From assembly GCA_001698425.1 (NCBI GenBank), contig MBRE01000040.1, forward strand, positions 1-64,000: DNA of 64,000 nucleotides. The letters run 5' to 3'. Shown piece after piece: positions 55,555 through 64,000 of this stretch. The stretch is from Oscillatoriales cyanobacterium USR001 (GTDB lineage: Bacteria > Cyanobacteriota > Cyanobacteriia > Cyanobacteriales > Microcoleaceae). A model generated the notes under the pieces. It was not told the DNA's origin and did no database searches. It was given only the letters and a program-made list of their open reading frames with translations. The translations under genes were made by a program, and so were the position numbers. Position 1 is the stretch's first letter. Every line of letters begins with the position of its first letter.

Positions 55555-56457
55555 ATGATTGCTTTAGTTGATTTGTTTTTCGCTCAAGCTCCGGCTGTGA
55601 CTGCTGGGGTACAATCTGAGATTAGTATTTTGCAGGCGATTGTTTTAGGGATAGTGCAAGGTTTGACGGAGTTTTTACCGATTAGTAGTAGTGCTCATTT
55701 GAAGGTGGTGCCGTTAGCTTTGGGTTGGGGCGATCCTGGTGTTGCTTATACTGCGGTGATTCAGTTAGGAAGTATTGCGGCTGTATTGTGGTATTTCCGA
55801 GAAGATTTGACAAGTATTGTCACAGGTGCATATAAGGCGATTGTTGAATCTAAATATGATTCCCAGGATTTTCGCATGGCGTTAGGAATTGGTTTGGGTA
55901 CGTTACCGATTATATTTTTTGGGTTGTTGATTAAGGTGTTTGTGACGGATTTCGATCGCTCGCCTTTGCGAAGTTTGATGGCGATCGCGATCGCTTCGAT
56001 TGTGATGTCTTTATTATTGGGAATAGCGGAAAAGTTTGGTAAACGTCAGCGAGATTTTGAAAAGTTGACTGTCGGAGATGGTGTTTTAATGGGATTAGCT
56101 GAGGCTATGGCTTTAGTTCCTGGGGTTTCTCGTTCGGGTGCTACTTTAACGGCAGGATTGTTTATGGGATTGGAAAGGGGGGCGGCTGCCAGGTTTTCTT
56201 TTTTGTTAGGAATTCCGGCAATTACTTTGGCTGGTTTGGTGGAGTTGAAGGGGGCTTTGGGAGCGGGTTTGGGTGATGCGGGAGTTGTAGCTTTGGCGGT
56301 GGGAACTGTATCGTCGGCGGTGTTTTCTTATCTGGCGATCGCGTGGTTGTTGAAGTTTCTACAAACTCAAAATACGTGGGTTTTTGTTTGGTATCGTTTG
56401 AGTTTTGGGATAGCTATTTTGTGTGCGATCGGGGGTGGAATACTGAAAAATTCGTAA
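55555..56457 (+). CDS. uppP: Undecaprenyl-diphosphatase
   Basis: 300 residues, polytopic. Motifs GIVQGLTEFLPISSSAHLKV (catalytic Glu and Ser) and PGVSRSGATLTAGLFMGLERGAAARFSFLLGIPAI (catalytic Arg) define BacA/UppP. It recycles undecaprenyl pyrophosphate for peptidoglycan and other glycans. It ends in a strong bidirectional terminator. Confidence 0.96.
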   Translation: MIALVDLFFAQAPAVTAGVQSEISILQAIVLGIVQGLTEFLPISSSAHLKVVPLALGWGDPGVAYTAVIQLGSIAAVLWYFREDLTSIVTGAYKAIVESKYDSQDFRMALGIGLGTLPIIFFGLLIKVFVTDFDRSPLRSLMAIAIASIVMSLLLGIAEKFGKRQRDFEKLTVGDGVLMGLAEAMALVPGVSRSGATLTAGLFMGLERGAAARFSFLLGIPAITLAGLVELKGALGAGLGDAGVVALAVGTVSSAVFSYLAIAWLLKFLQTQNTWVFVWYRLSFGIAILCAIGGGILKNS

Positions 56458-56462
56458 AATTA

Positions 56463-56493
56463 CCCGGCGATTTCTAATCGCCGGGATATTTTT
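56463..56493. terminator. Bidirectional terminator between uppP and CobW genes
   Basis: Perfect 10-bp arms CCCGGCGATT/AATCGCCGGG with 3-base loop, followed by ATATTTTT on the plus strand. Lies between convergent stops 5 bp and 10 bp away. Confidence 0.8.
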
Positions 56494-56495
56494 AC

Positions 56496-57644
56496 CTATC
56501 TACCAAAACCCTTACCCCGACTAACGGAAGGCAAACAAACACAATTTTCTAACTGCGATCGCAATGTCTCATGTTCTAAACCTTGACCGATCAAAACAAT
56601 TTGATTCTTTGGTTCACCTTTCCACTCAGAATCATCAATCGAAAACCGCTTCCCACTCAAATGAAAAATATGCCGCTTCGGACTCTCATCAAACCACATG
56701 ATCCCCTTAGCTCTAAACACATTCTCTGGTAATTGATGATCCAAGAAATACTGAAACTTCCTTAAAGAAAAAGGCTTATCGCTCTGGAAAGAAAGGGAAG
56801 TAAAACCATCATTTTCTAAATGGTGAGAATGATCGTGGTGATGGTCATGGTCATGGTGATGATGTTCATGGTCATGGTCATGGTGGTCATGGTGTTCATG
56901 GTCATGGTCATGGTCATGGTGTTCATGTTCGCACTGAGAACGATCGTGATGATCGTGTTTATGACTATCAGTAGATTTCTCAGGTTGAAAATATTTATCA
57001 GACTCAAATAAACCCACACTTAAAATTAAAGGAAGAGGAACCTCCGATCGCACAGTCCGTACAATCCGCGCCCCCACTTTCACATCCCTAATCTTTACTT
57101 CCAACAAATCTAAATCCGCTGGATCGACCAAATCCGACTTATTCAACAAAATAATATCGCCGTAAGCAATCTGACTGTGAGCAGCTTGACTATTGAACAA
57201 ATCTAAACTATAATTAGCTGCATCAACCACCGTCACAATTGAATCCAAACGAGTCATATCTCGCAATTCCGTACCCAAAAAAGTCAGCGCCACAGGCAAA
57301 GGATCGGCTAAACCTGTTGTCTCTACAACCAAATAATCCAACTTCTCTGGACGCTCTAAAACCTTATAAACTGCATTCACTAAATCCTCATTAATCGTAC
57401 AGCAAATGCAGCCATTATTCAATTCCACCATATTATCATCGGTAGTAACGATTAGCTCGTTATCAATCCCGATTTCGCCAAATTCATTCACCAAAACTGC
57501 TGTTTTCAATCCCTGTTGATTAGTCAAAATATGATTCAGCAGTGTTGTCTTCCCACTACCCAAAAACCCAGTAATAATTGTTACTGGCAAACCAATTTTT
57601 GGTACATCCATCTCGGTTGTTAGTTGATTAGTTGTTGATTGCAT
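56496..57644 (-). CDS. CobW/COG0523 GTPase with His/Asp-rich loop (metal chaperone type)
   Basis: 382 residues of the G3E family. P-loop GFLGSGKTT (26-34), metal site C79-x-C81-C82, ETTGLADP and NKSDL, then CobW C-terminal domain. Residues about 230-276 are a His/Asp repeat (HEHHDHDHDH and similar) between the two domains. CxCC plus a His-rich loop is typical of zinc-handling members (ZNG1/YeiR-like). The loop is encoded by ATGGTCATGGTC-type repeats. No Zur site was recognised upstream. Confidence 0.92.
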   Translation of the reverse strand: MQSTTNQLTTEMDVPKIGLPVTIITGFLGSGKTTLLNHILTNQQGLKTAVLVNEFGEIGIDNELIVTTDDNMVELNNGCICCTINEDLVNAVYKVLERPEKLDYLVVETTGLADPLPVALTFLGTELRDMTRLDSIVTVVDAANYSLDLFNSQAAHSQIAYGDIILLNKSDLVDPADLDLLEVKIRDVKVGARIVRTVRSEVPLPLILSVGLFESDKYFQPEKSTDSHKHDHHDRSQCEHEHHDHDHDHEHHDHHDHDHEHHHHDHDHHHDHSHHLENDGFTSLSFQSDKPFSLRKFQYFLDHQLPENVFRAKGIMWFDESPKRHIFHLSGKRFSIDDSEWKGEPKNQIVLIGQGLEHETLRSQLENCVCLPSVSRGKGFGR

Positions 57645-57687
57645 AGTTTTGCTATTAAGTTGGAGTATCAGCGCCTTAGATTCAGAC

Positions 57688-57810
57688 AGGACTTACGCCA
57701 CCGGCACATATCGTAGGGTGCGTCAGCATCTGAGATCCTTGGTCTTCGTTGTCAAACCTCGGCTGACGCACCCTACAAGACTACTGGAGTGTGACAGTTG
57801 CGTAAGTCCT
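57688..57810. mobile_element. Palindromic element with AGGACTTACGC ends (MITE-like)
   Basis: 123 bp. Terminal inverted repeats AGGACTTACGC/GCGTAAGTCCT and internal arms TAGGGTGCGTCAGC/GCTGACGCACCCTA are both perfect. No coding capacity. Its right end lies one base from the TGA stop of the glycosyltransferase. GGACTTACGCA-type ends are common in cyanobacterial insertion sequences and MITEs. Confidence 0.75.
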
Positions 57811-57811
57811 A

Positions 57812-58996
57812 TCAGATCAAAAAAGCTAGTGTATCAATTTTACCTCTAGTTTCTCCTCCTTTGAAGACATCAAGCAAATTATCTACTGCGTGTTTCCACG
57901 TAAATCCCCTAGCTACAAAATTCGGACCAGTGTAGCGAGATCGTGCTGCAATTTCTGGTTTTTCGATTACAGTTTCCATCAACTCTATTAAATGATTTAC
58001 ATCGGGAGCTAAGATAAAAAAGCTTTGGTTTTCAACAGTCATCGGAGTAAATTTGCTCTCAATTAATAGGGCAAAATCTGGATGAGTAAAATCATCCGTC
58101 GGACCACCTTTAGTGCAGATGACTGGCAAACCGCAAGCTGTAGCCTCTAATACTGGTAAATTGAAACCTTCTGCTAAATAGGGAGAAACATAAGCATCAG
58201 CGGCTTGATATAACTGAGCTATTTGAGCAAAGGATAACTGATTACCAGTATAAAGCAATCTGGCGGCTACTTTTTCTTTTTCAGCATCATTTAAGAGTTC
58301 TTGGCTGGCTTTAGCAATATCTTCCCTAGAGGGATAAAGCAATTCTGAACCTTTTAAAACTAATCTAGCATGGGGATAGCGATCGACTACTACTGCGAAG
58401 GCTTTTAATAATTGCCGGATGCCTTTTCGATCGTTACAACCACCAATGTTTAAAAATATAAAATTATCTTCCCATCCCCATTTTTTGCGTAAATTTTTCC
58501 TGTGTTCGTTAATTAGTGGATAATAAATATTAGTATCTACACCCAAGGGAACAACAGTAATGCGGTTATGGGCAACGCCACTGCGAATTAATCCGGCTTT
58601 TGACCACTCAGAACAAGTGATTATTTTACTCTCTGAATTAACAGGGGTTTCTGTTAGGGAAGATACGCCTATGCCGGCTAATACGTTATTAGTAACTACT
58701 CCCCATTCTGTTGCTGCAAATACCCACGTTTGGGGGCTTGACGATCGCGCAAAATTCCAAGGACAATAGAGGCGCAGAGTGACATCTGCGGCTTGATTGG
58801 GTTCGGGGGTGCGGATTTTACATAATGTTTCAATTGCCCGATCGCTAACTTCTGTTTTCCAAGCGCGATCGATATAGGGCATATCCTGATGAAAAATCTC
58901 TAACTCAGGACGACTCAGCATTTCTAGTAATTGAAACTGATTAATAATGCTGTAGGAATGACAAAGAAAACGCCAACCTTCAATAATAATCCGCAA
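57812..58996 (-). CDS. Glycosyltransferase family 4 protein
   Basis: 394 residues, GT-B fold. VVPLGVDTNIYYP, FLNIGGCNDRKGIRQLLKAF and the sugar-nucleotide site EGFNLPVLEATACGLPVICTKGGPTDDF mark GT4. Donor and acceptor unknown. The C-terminus (GKIDTLAFLI) ends at the MITE-like element, so the natural end may have been altered. The upstream gap is a heptamer array. Confidence 0.9.
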   Translation of the reverse strand: MRIIIEGWRFLCHSYSIINQFQLLEMLSRPELEIFHQDMPYIDRAWKTEVSDRAIETLCKIRTPEPNQAADVTLRLYCPWNFARSSSPQTWVFAATEWGVVTNNVLAGIGVSSLTETPVNSESKIITCSEWSKAGLIRSGVAHNRITVVPLGVDTNIYYPLINEHRKNLRKKWGWEDNFIFLNIGGCNDRKGIRQLLKAFAVVVDRYPHARLVLKGSELLYPSREDIAKASQELLNDAEKEKVAARLLYTGNQLSFAQIAQLYQAADAYVSPYLAEGFNLPVLEATACGLPVICTKGGPTDDFTHPDFALLIESKFTPMTVENQSFFILAPDVNHLIELMETVIEKPEIAARSRYTGPNFVARGFTWKHAVDNLLDVFKGGETRGKIDTLAFLI

Positions 58997-59014
58997 TAAA
59001 ACCTCCTAAAATAA

Positions 59015-59140
59015 GGAAGAAGGAAGAAGGAAGAAGGAAGAAGGAAGAAGGAAGAGGGAAGAAGGAAGAGGGAAGAGGGAAGAAGGAAGAAGGAAGAAGG
59101 AAGAAGGAAGAAGGAAGAGGGAAGAGGGAAGAAGGAAGAA
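59015..59140. repeat. Heptanucleotide array (GGAAGAA/GGAAGAG)
   Basis: Eighteen period-7 units just upstream of the glycosyltransferase gene. Third copy of the family seen at 23881 and 31814. Confidence 0.92.
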
Positions 59141-59154
59141 GTAATTTTGATCCC

Positions 59155-59226
59155 AGTTAACAGTTAACAGTTAACAAATAACAGTTAACAAATAACAGTT
59201 AACAGTTAACAGTTAACAAATAACTA
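59155..59226. repeat. Heptanucleotide array (AACAGTT/AACAAAT)
   Basis: About ten units of period 7 next to the GGAAGAA array. It ends at the ftn2 stop codon (59224-59226). The two heptamer families are only about 15 bp apart. Confidence 0.9.
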
Positions 59227-61605
59227 ATTTTTCATAACTTCCCAATCTTTAATTCGCCACTTGCCATTAATGCGGACTAATTCATAGCGTACTCGTAAAT
59301 TATCATTACGGGAACCCGTAGGCTGGCCGCGCTCAAAAACCTGTGCTTTTTCTGTCACTTCGGCTTCTACTTGACCTTGATCGGGATTAGCTTCGCTAAC
59401 CCGATATGAAACCACCTTTACAGTGTGTTCATAATTTTGATAAATATTGTTTCGCTGTTGAGTTTCTGCCATTGGTATCCATCTCGCTAAAGCTGGCTCT
59501 ACCAGAATTTCCTTTAACTCGTCAATAGCGTAGTCTTTACCTAAAGCTGCTTGTTTAGCTGTCAACCACAATTCAATTATTTGCTTACCTGTTTCTGCGT
59601 TAAGCTCTCTGGCATTAGGAGGAAGAGTTGGCGTTGGTATAGCTGGAATTTCGATCGGTGGCTCTTTAAGGCTAACAAGGGCTTGCTCTCCTTTGAGGGG
59701 TCCTGAGAGGTTTTCTAGGGCATTTGCCAGCCACTTCAAGGTTTGTATTGTTAAAAAGCCTAGTAGGAGAAAAATTAGAATAGCTGCCCCGATCGCGATC
59801 GCTCGTTTTTTCGACATTTCCATCGATTTAAACTGACTCTGTAATTGTTGCCAGTTCAAACCTCCTTTGCCAACTGATGGGGTTCCACCCTCTCCTGTAG
59901 TCGATATGCGGCGCGATCGCCCTTGATGGGGTCGTTTACGTTCGGTTCCGGGAGGGAGCGATCGCCGCCCGCCCTCAGACACCGTATTCGTCTGAACATT
60001 AGCAGCCACCAAAGGTGTTGCTGGTGCCAAACGAGGGGTGACAGTCGGATTCGAGACTTTGGCATTGTTTCGCATCGCTGGTGTCACAGAAATTTCTGGA
60101 GATGTCAAAGCCACATTACCAGTCCGATAAGCTGGTGGGGGTGCTGGGGGAGCGATCGCCTCTTTTTCCCTCGTCAAAGGACGCACAACTTGAGGTTTAC
60201 CCAAACGTGGTTGCACCGCCACCCACTCATTCGCCGCCTCAGCTTCCGTCGGCAAAGCCTCCAAATAAGCTTGCACATTCTTATCGGCAAAATAATCCTT
60301 CAAAGACACCGACTCACTAGCCAAATCCCGGAAATGAGGAAAAACTTCTTCCTTCAACCAATGTTCCGAATACAAGCACAAACCGGGCAATAAATCCGGC
60401 GAATCTTGAGAATTTTCCCGAATAAAATTCAGAGGTTCGCTTTCCGAGCTCAATTCCAAAGAGCGACTAGCCTCTTCTGTTTGCCCCAATAACAGAGAAC
60501 AAACAGCCTTTTCCAAATGCACATCTTGACGGCGGCCTAACTGCATCAGCATCAACTTAGCACGGCGGATCAGTCCTGGCTGCCGACTGGCAAAACCTTG
60601 AGCCAATAGAGTATAAACCGCTAAATAGGTAGCCACTGCCGAGGGGCGACGAGCTTCCGCCTCAAATAAATTTTGTTGTTCAACAGTAGTTAGGTGTTTG
60701 CGTAATTGCTGCATAAAGCGGAGGAAGTCTTCTACACCTAAACCAGATTGGTCATCACCAGAGCCATCTATCCCGCCGCGTTCTTGGAGCATTTCCCGAA
60801 GGAATTGTAACCCACGATGGCGATCGGCTACTTTTTCTGCTGGTAGGGCCAACAATTCTAAAATTCTATAGGGACGCAGCTTGTAGAGATCGGCTTGCAT
60901 TTCTCCCCTCACACTAGGAAATAAACTTTCGCGTAGCAATAAATCTTGACCTGCTTCTAAAGATAAAGTTGCATTTTCGTGCTGACCTTGTTGCCATTGT
61001 TCTCTGCCGAGTTCCAGATAAGCAAGAGCAGAAGTTAAAACTATATCAGGTCGCACCAATTGGGGATCGCCAAAACTGCCATCTCGGATCTTGTGACTAC
61101 CATTGTTGAGGTAGGGACGGGCAAGCTTTAGGACTTGTTCGTATTCCCCTAGCTCTTGCAGGATCAGCAAAGCTCCTGCAAATTGCTGTGCTTCAATCTC
61201 AATGCTGGGCGTGTGGGGGTCCGGGGACGCATCTGAAGCCCAGAGGTCAGAGTTGAGGTTGTCTTCTGTATCTTGAAGGAGCGTAGCGTTGGTAGTTCTT
61301 TTTTGACCTGCTGCAATTTTTTCCCAGGGGTGTTTTGCCCCTAAGCCTGAGTCATTTTCAGCATCGTAGGTTTTGGCTAGGAAACTGGCATCATAAGCTA
61401 ATCGTTGTTCTGAGTTGGACAGAACAGCGTAGGCTTCGTCAAAAAGTTGTTTCCGAGCCGCGATCGCTACTTGTGAATACTCCCGGCGCGGAAGTTGTAA
61501 AGTGCGATCGCGATGAGCCTGCTGCAACTGTTCGGCAGTTGCTTGGATTGGCAGACCTAAAATCCGGTAGTAGTCCAGTGGAATTAGCACAGCCCACTTC
61601 CCCAA
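59224..61605 (-). CDS. ftn2: Cell division protein Ftn2/ZipN (ARC6 homologue)
   Basis: 793 residues. N-terminal J-like domain (DYYRILGLPIQATAEQLQQAHRDRTLQLPRREYSQVAIAARKQLFDEAYAVL) that lacks the HPD motif, as in ARC6. A long helical region follows. A disordered Pro/Arg linker, one membrane helix near 602-625 (AIAIGAAILIFLLLGFLTIQTL) and a C-terminal ARC6-IMS (DUF4101) domain ending EVTEKAQVFERGQ...VRYELVRINGKWRIKDWEVMKN complete it. It anchors FtsZ to the membrane. Only in cyanobacteria and plastids. Confidence 0.94.
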   Translation of the reverse strand: MGKWAVLIPLDYYRILGLPIQATAEQLQQAHRDRTLQLPRREYSQVAIAARKQLFDEAYAVLSNSEQRLAYDASFLAKTYDAENDSGLGAKHPWEKIAAGQKRTTNATLLQDTEDNLNSDLWASDASPDPHTPSIEIEAQQFAGALLILQELGEYEQVLKLARPYLNNGSHKIRDGSFGDPQLVRPDIVLTSALAYLELGREQWQQGQHENATLSLEAGQDLLLRESLFPSVRGEMQADLYKLRPYRILELLALPAEKVADRHRGLQFLREMLQERGGIDGSGDDQSGLGVEDFLRFMQQLRKHLTTVEQQNLFEAEARRPSAVATYLAVYTLLAQGFASRQPGLIRRAKLMLMQLGRRQDVHLEKAVCSLLLGQTEEASRSLELSSESEPLNFIRENSQDSPDLLPGLCLYSEHWLKEEVFPHFRDLASESVSLKDYFADKNVQAYLEALPTEAEAANEWVAVQPRLGKPQVVRPLTREKEAIAPPAPPPAYRTGNVALTSPEISVTPAMRNNAKVSNPTVTPRLAPATPLVAANVQTNTVSEGGRRSLPPGTERKRPHQGRSRRISTTGEGGTPSVGKGGLNWQQLQSQFKSMEMSKKRAIAIGAAILIFLLLGFLTIQTLKWLANALENLSGPLKGEQALVSLKEPPIEIPAIPTPTLPPNARELNAETGKQIIELWLTAKQAALGKDYAIDELKEILVEPALARWIPMAETQQRNNIYQNYEHTVKVVSYRVSEANPDQGQVEAEVTEKAQVFERGQPTGSRNDNLRVRYELVRINGKWRIKDWEVMKN

Positions 61606-61842
61606 AACGCCAGCAACTTAATTAGCATATCTTAGCTAAGGTTAGCCAAAAACATAAGTGTTACGGATTACCGAAGTTGGCAGTTATGGTTATTAATCCC
61701 CATCTTGCCGAAATGCCTTTAGCTTAGTTTATTGTAACAACTTACGAACATTTACTTCAATAATGTTACTAGGGTTCGCTCTCTCCCTTGTACCATCAAA
61801 GTTTAAAGTTAAAAATCTAATCTGCCAAGAGGGTACTAGAAA

Positions 61843-62877
61843 ATGGGACAAGAACGAACTCTACCAGCTTTTGATGTAACGCGGGTAAATATTTCCCAAG
61901 AAGAAGGGCTGATGCTCTACGAGGATATGGTTTTGGGGCGCTTTTTTGAGGACAAGTGCGCTGAAATGTACTACCGGGGCAAAATGTTCGGCTTTGTTCA
62001 TCTTTACAACGGTCAGGAAGCGGTTTCTACTGGTGTGATTCGATCGATGCGCCGGGATGAGGATTATGTGAGTTCTACTTACCGGGATCACGTTCATGCT
62101 TTAAGTGCGGGGGTGCCGGCGCGGGAAGTTATGGCTGAGTTATTTGGGAAGGCGACGGGTTGCTCCAAGGGGCGGGGCGGTTCGATGCACATTTTCTCGG
62201 CGGAGCATAATTTGTTGGGTGGTTATGCTTTTGTAGCTGAGGGGATACCTGTGGCGACGGGGGCGGCTTTTGCGTCGAAGTACCGCCGGGAAGCTTTGGG
62301 AGATCCTAAGTCGGATCAGGTGACGGCTTGTTTTTTTGGGGATGGGGCGGCGAATAATGGTCAGTTTTTTGAGTGTTTGAATATGGCGGCTTTGTGGAAG
62401 TTGCCGATTCTTTATGTGGTGGAAAATAATAAGTGGGCGATCGGTATGGCTCACGATCGCGCTACTTCTGACCCCATGATTTACAAAAAAGCGGCCGCTT
62501 TTGGGATGGCTGGTTTTGAGGTGGATGGGATGGATGTTTTGGCGGTGAGGGAAGTAGCAAAGGAGGCTGTGGCTCGCGCTCGCGCTGGGGAAGGGCCGAC
62601 TTTAATTGAGGCTTTAACTTATCGTTTTCGAGGCCATTCTTTAGCCGATCCTGATGAATTACGTTCTAAGGAAGAGAAGGAGTTTTGGTTTCCTCGCGAT
62701 CCGATTAAAAAGTTAGGTGGTTATTTGATTGAGCATAATTTGGCAACTGCGGAACAGTTGAAGGAAATTGAACAAAAGATTCAAGCGGTAATTGATGATG
62801 CGGTGGAGTTTGCGGAGACGAGTCCTGAACCCGATCCGAGTGAGCTTTATCGTTTTATCTATGCTGAGGATGAGTAA
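61843..62877 (+). CDS. pdhA: Pyruvate dehydrogenase E1 component, alpha subunit
   Basis: 344 residues. Thiamine diphosphate motif [52 protein letters not shown] and [32 protein letters not shown] are family blocks. E1-beta is not adjacent, as is usual in cyanobacteria. A palindromic repeat follows 5 bp past the stop. Confidence 0.96.
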   Translation: MGQERTLPAFDVTRVNISQEEGLMLYEDMVLGRFFEDKCAEMYYRGKMFGFVHLYNGQEAVSTGVIRSMRRDEDYVSSTYRDHVHALSAGVPAREVMAELFGKATGCSKGRGGSMHIFSAEHNLLGGYAFVAEGIPVATGAAFASKYRREALGDPKSDQVTACFFGDGAANNGQFFECLNMAALWKLPILYVVENNKWAIGMAHDRATSDPMIYKKAAAFGMAGFEVDGMDVLAVREVAKEAVARARAGEGPTLIEALTYRFRGHSLADPDELRSKEEKEFWFPRDPIKKLGGYLIEHNLATAEQLKEIEQKIQAVIDDAVEFAETSPEPDPSELYRFIYAEDE

Positions 62878-62882
62878 TTCTA

Positions 62883-62924
62883 GTTCGTAGTAAGCGCTTT
62901 AGCGCTAAAGCGCTTACTACAAAC
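62883..62924. repeat. Palindromic intergenic repeat, copy 3 (GTAGTAAGCGC family)
   Basis: Arms GTTCGTAGTAAGCGCTTTAGCGC and GCGCTAAAGCGCTTACTACAAAC overlap at the centre to give a nearly perfect 42-bp palindrome. It lies between the convergent pdhA and symporter genes. Confidence 0.85.
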
Positions 62925-62935
62925 AAGCGAATTAT

Positions 62936-64000
62936 TTAATTTCTATTCCTTTTAATTGGCATTAATCCAGAATTAAGTCGATGTAGATAGTCTTTGAGAT
63001 CGGCAGATACTTCATTAGATAGTAAATAACAGGCGATTAGATTGGGAACTGCCATGCTTAGTGACATCATATCAGAGAAATCAACGACCGATCGCACGCT
63101 CACAATTGTACCTAAAAAGGCAAAGAAAATGTAAATAAGGTGATAGAGAATTAGAGTTGGTTTACCAAAGAGATAAATCCAAGCTTGTTGGCCGTAGTAA
63201 CTCCAAGAAATTAGAGTAGAAATGGCGAAAAGGAGCACACAAATGAGCAAAATTATGGGAAACCAATCGGTAATTGTTTTGAAGGCTTCGGTGGTGATTC
63301 CTATTCCTGATGTGCCTGATGGTGATGTAGCATAAACGCCTGTGGATACGATGGTAATTGCTGTGAGATTGCAAACGATAATGGTGTCGATGAAAGGTTC
63401 GAGTAAGGCAACTATTCCTTCGCGGAGAGGTTCGTTAGTTTTGACTGCGGCATGAGCGATCGCGGCTGTTCCGATGCCGGCTTCGTTGGAGAAACAACTA
63501 CGTCGAATACCCATTACCATTGAGCCGATAATGCCACCGGCGACGGCTTGGGGAGCAAAAGCTGAGGTAATAATTGTGGCGATCGCGCCGGGAATTAGGT
63601 TAAAGTTATGAATCAGAATTGTGCCGCAGGCAATGATATAAAGAATTGCCATACTCGGTGTAAGTTTATCTGTAATTGTGACAATTCTGGTAATGCCACC
63701 AATGAGTACAAAACCGACTATTGTGGCAATAATAATACCAAATAACCAGTTAGGAAGTCCTGGGATAATTTCGATGAAGGCGGCGGCGGCTTGATTGGAT
63801 TGAAAAACACTGGTTCCTAATGTGGCAGGAATTAGTAGGAAGGTAAAAGTATAGGATAAAAATTGTCCTATTTTACTCATTCCTCGGTCAGCAAAACCTT
63901 TTTTGATATAGTACATAGGACCGCCTTCGACAGTGCCATCGGCTTCTATAATTCGATATTTAGTTGCTAATCCGCATTCCATAAATTTTGAGGTCATGCC
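62936..64000 (-). CDS. AGCS family sodium:alanine symporter, partial
   Basis: The reading frame stays open to the window edge, so the N-terminus (about 100 residues) lies outside. The visible 354 residues include GMTSKFMECGLATKYR, EGGPMYYIKKG, GIRRSCFSNEAGIGTAAIAHAA and LISWSYYGQQAWIYLFG, all typical AGCS blocks. It imports alanine or glycine with Na+. Membrane helices and the C-terminus are intact. Confidence 0.93.
   Translation of the reverse strand, partial: GMTSKFMECGLATKYRIIEADGTVEGGPMYYIKKGFADRGMSKIGQFLSYTFTFLLIPATLGTSVFQSNQAAAAFIEIIPGLPNWLFGIIIATIVGFVLIGGITRIVTITDKLTPSMAILYIIACGTILIHNFNLIPGAIATIITSAFAPQAVAGGIIGSMVMGIRRSCFSNEAGIGTAAIAHAAVKTNEPLREGIVALLEPFIDTIIVCNLTAITIVSTGVYATSPSGTSGIGITTEAFKTITDWFPIILLICVLLFAISTLISWSYYGQQAWIYLFGKPTLILYHLIYIFFAFLGTIVSVRSVVDFSDMMSLSMAVPNLIACYLLSNEVSADLKDYLHRLNSGLMPIKRNRN

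Noticed and set aside
56816-57019. Met/Thr- or Met/Val-rich ORFs over the His loop of the CobW gene
   Set aside because: Shadows of the ATGGTC microsatellite.

Overview
The window is cyanobacterial chromosome. It carries photosystem II and thylakoid genes (psbU, ndhL, ndhH, a high-light-inducible protein), the cyanobacterial division gene ftn2/zipN, cyanobacteria-restricted families (DUF3007, DUF3122, DUF1400, a GUN4-domain kinase) and very frequent HIP1 octamers (GCGATCGC). Intergenic regions are full of heptanucleotide tandem repeats, as in large-genome filamentous cyanobacteria. No nif, heterocyst, prophage, CRISPR or complete insertion sequence genes are visible. Genus was not determined.

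Layout. 0-5.5 kb: partial Rpn-type nuclease, ClC channel, zinc alcohol dehydrogenase-like gene, 1-Cys peroxiredoxin, Uma2 nuclease and a PD-(D/E)XK-like protein. 5.5-7.3 kb: a tRNA-Leu relic, tRNA-His and a Ser/Thr kinase fused to GUN4. 7.3-15.3 kb is a metal and redox block: rhodanese-DUF2892, DUF3122, ArsR regulator, the MbnH/MbnP pair, feoAB, and a BlaI-type repressor with an M56 protease that match the copper-responsive PetR/PetP pair. 15.3-24 kb: HLIP and partner, ndhL-DUF3007-trpA, an intron-less tRNA-Leu(UAA), a hybrid histidine kinase, apt, a PIN toxin-antitoxin pair and acnB. 24-29 kb: a 1474-residue PAS-PAS-GAF-LOV-GAF-PAS-GGDEF-EAL protein and a small conserved gene preceded by a perfect CRP-type palindrome. 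29-42 kb: aspS, DUF948/YtxH envelope genes, two paralogous DUF1400 hydrolases flanking an AAA ATPase plus unknown partner, ligA and an HD protein. 42-52 kb: MFS exporter, pentapeptide-repeat protein, ndhH with a duplicated 3' end, rsmH, an RsbU/RsbW-like switch, a small secreted peptide and nadB. 52-54.2 kb: psbU followed by two psbU-derived secreted proteins whose C-termini are replaced by Trp-periodic and Met/His/Trp-rich repeats. 54.2-64 kb: FHA-adenylate cyclase, uppP, CobW GTPase with a His-rich loop, glycosyltransferase, ftn2, pdhA and a partial AGCS symporter.

How genes connect. The MbnP/MbnH, PetR/PetP-like and FeoAB genes form a copper/iron neighbourhood. The LOV-GGDEF-EAL protein, hybrid kinase, RsbU/RsbW pair and FHA-cyclase are signalling genes, and the cyclase plus the CRP-type site suggest cAMP control. 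The most unusual content is the psbU expansion. The window also holds three short intergenic repeat systems: heptamer arrays, a palindrome found next to three stop codons, and non-autonomous palindromic elements.
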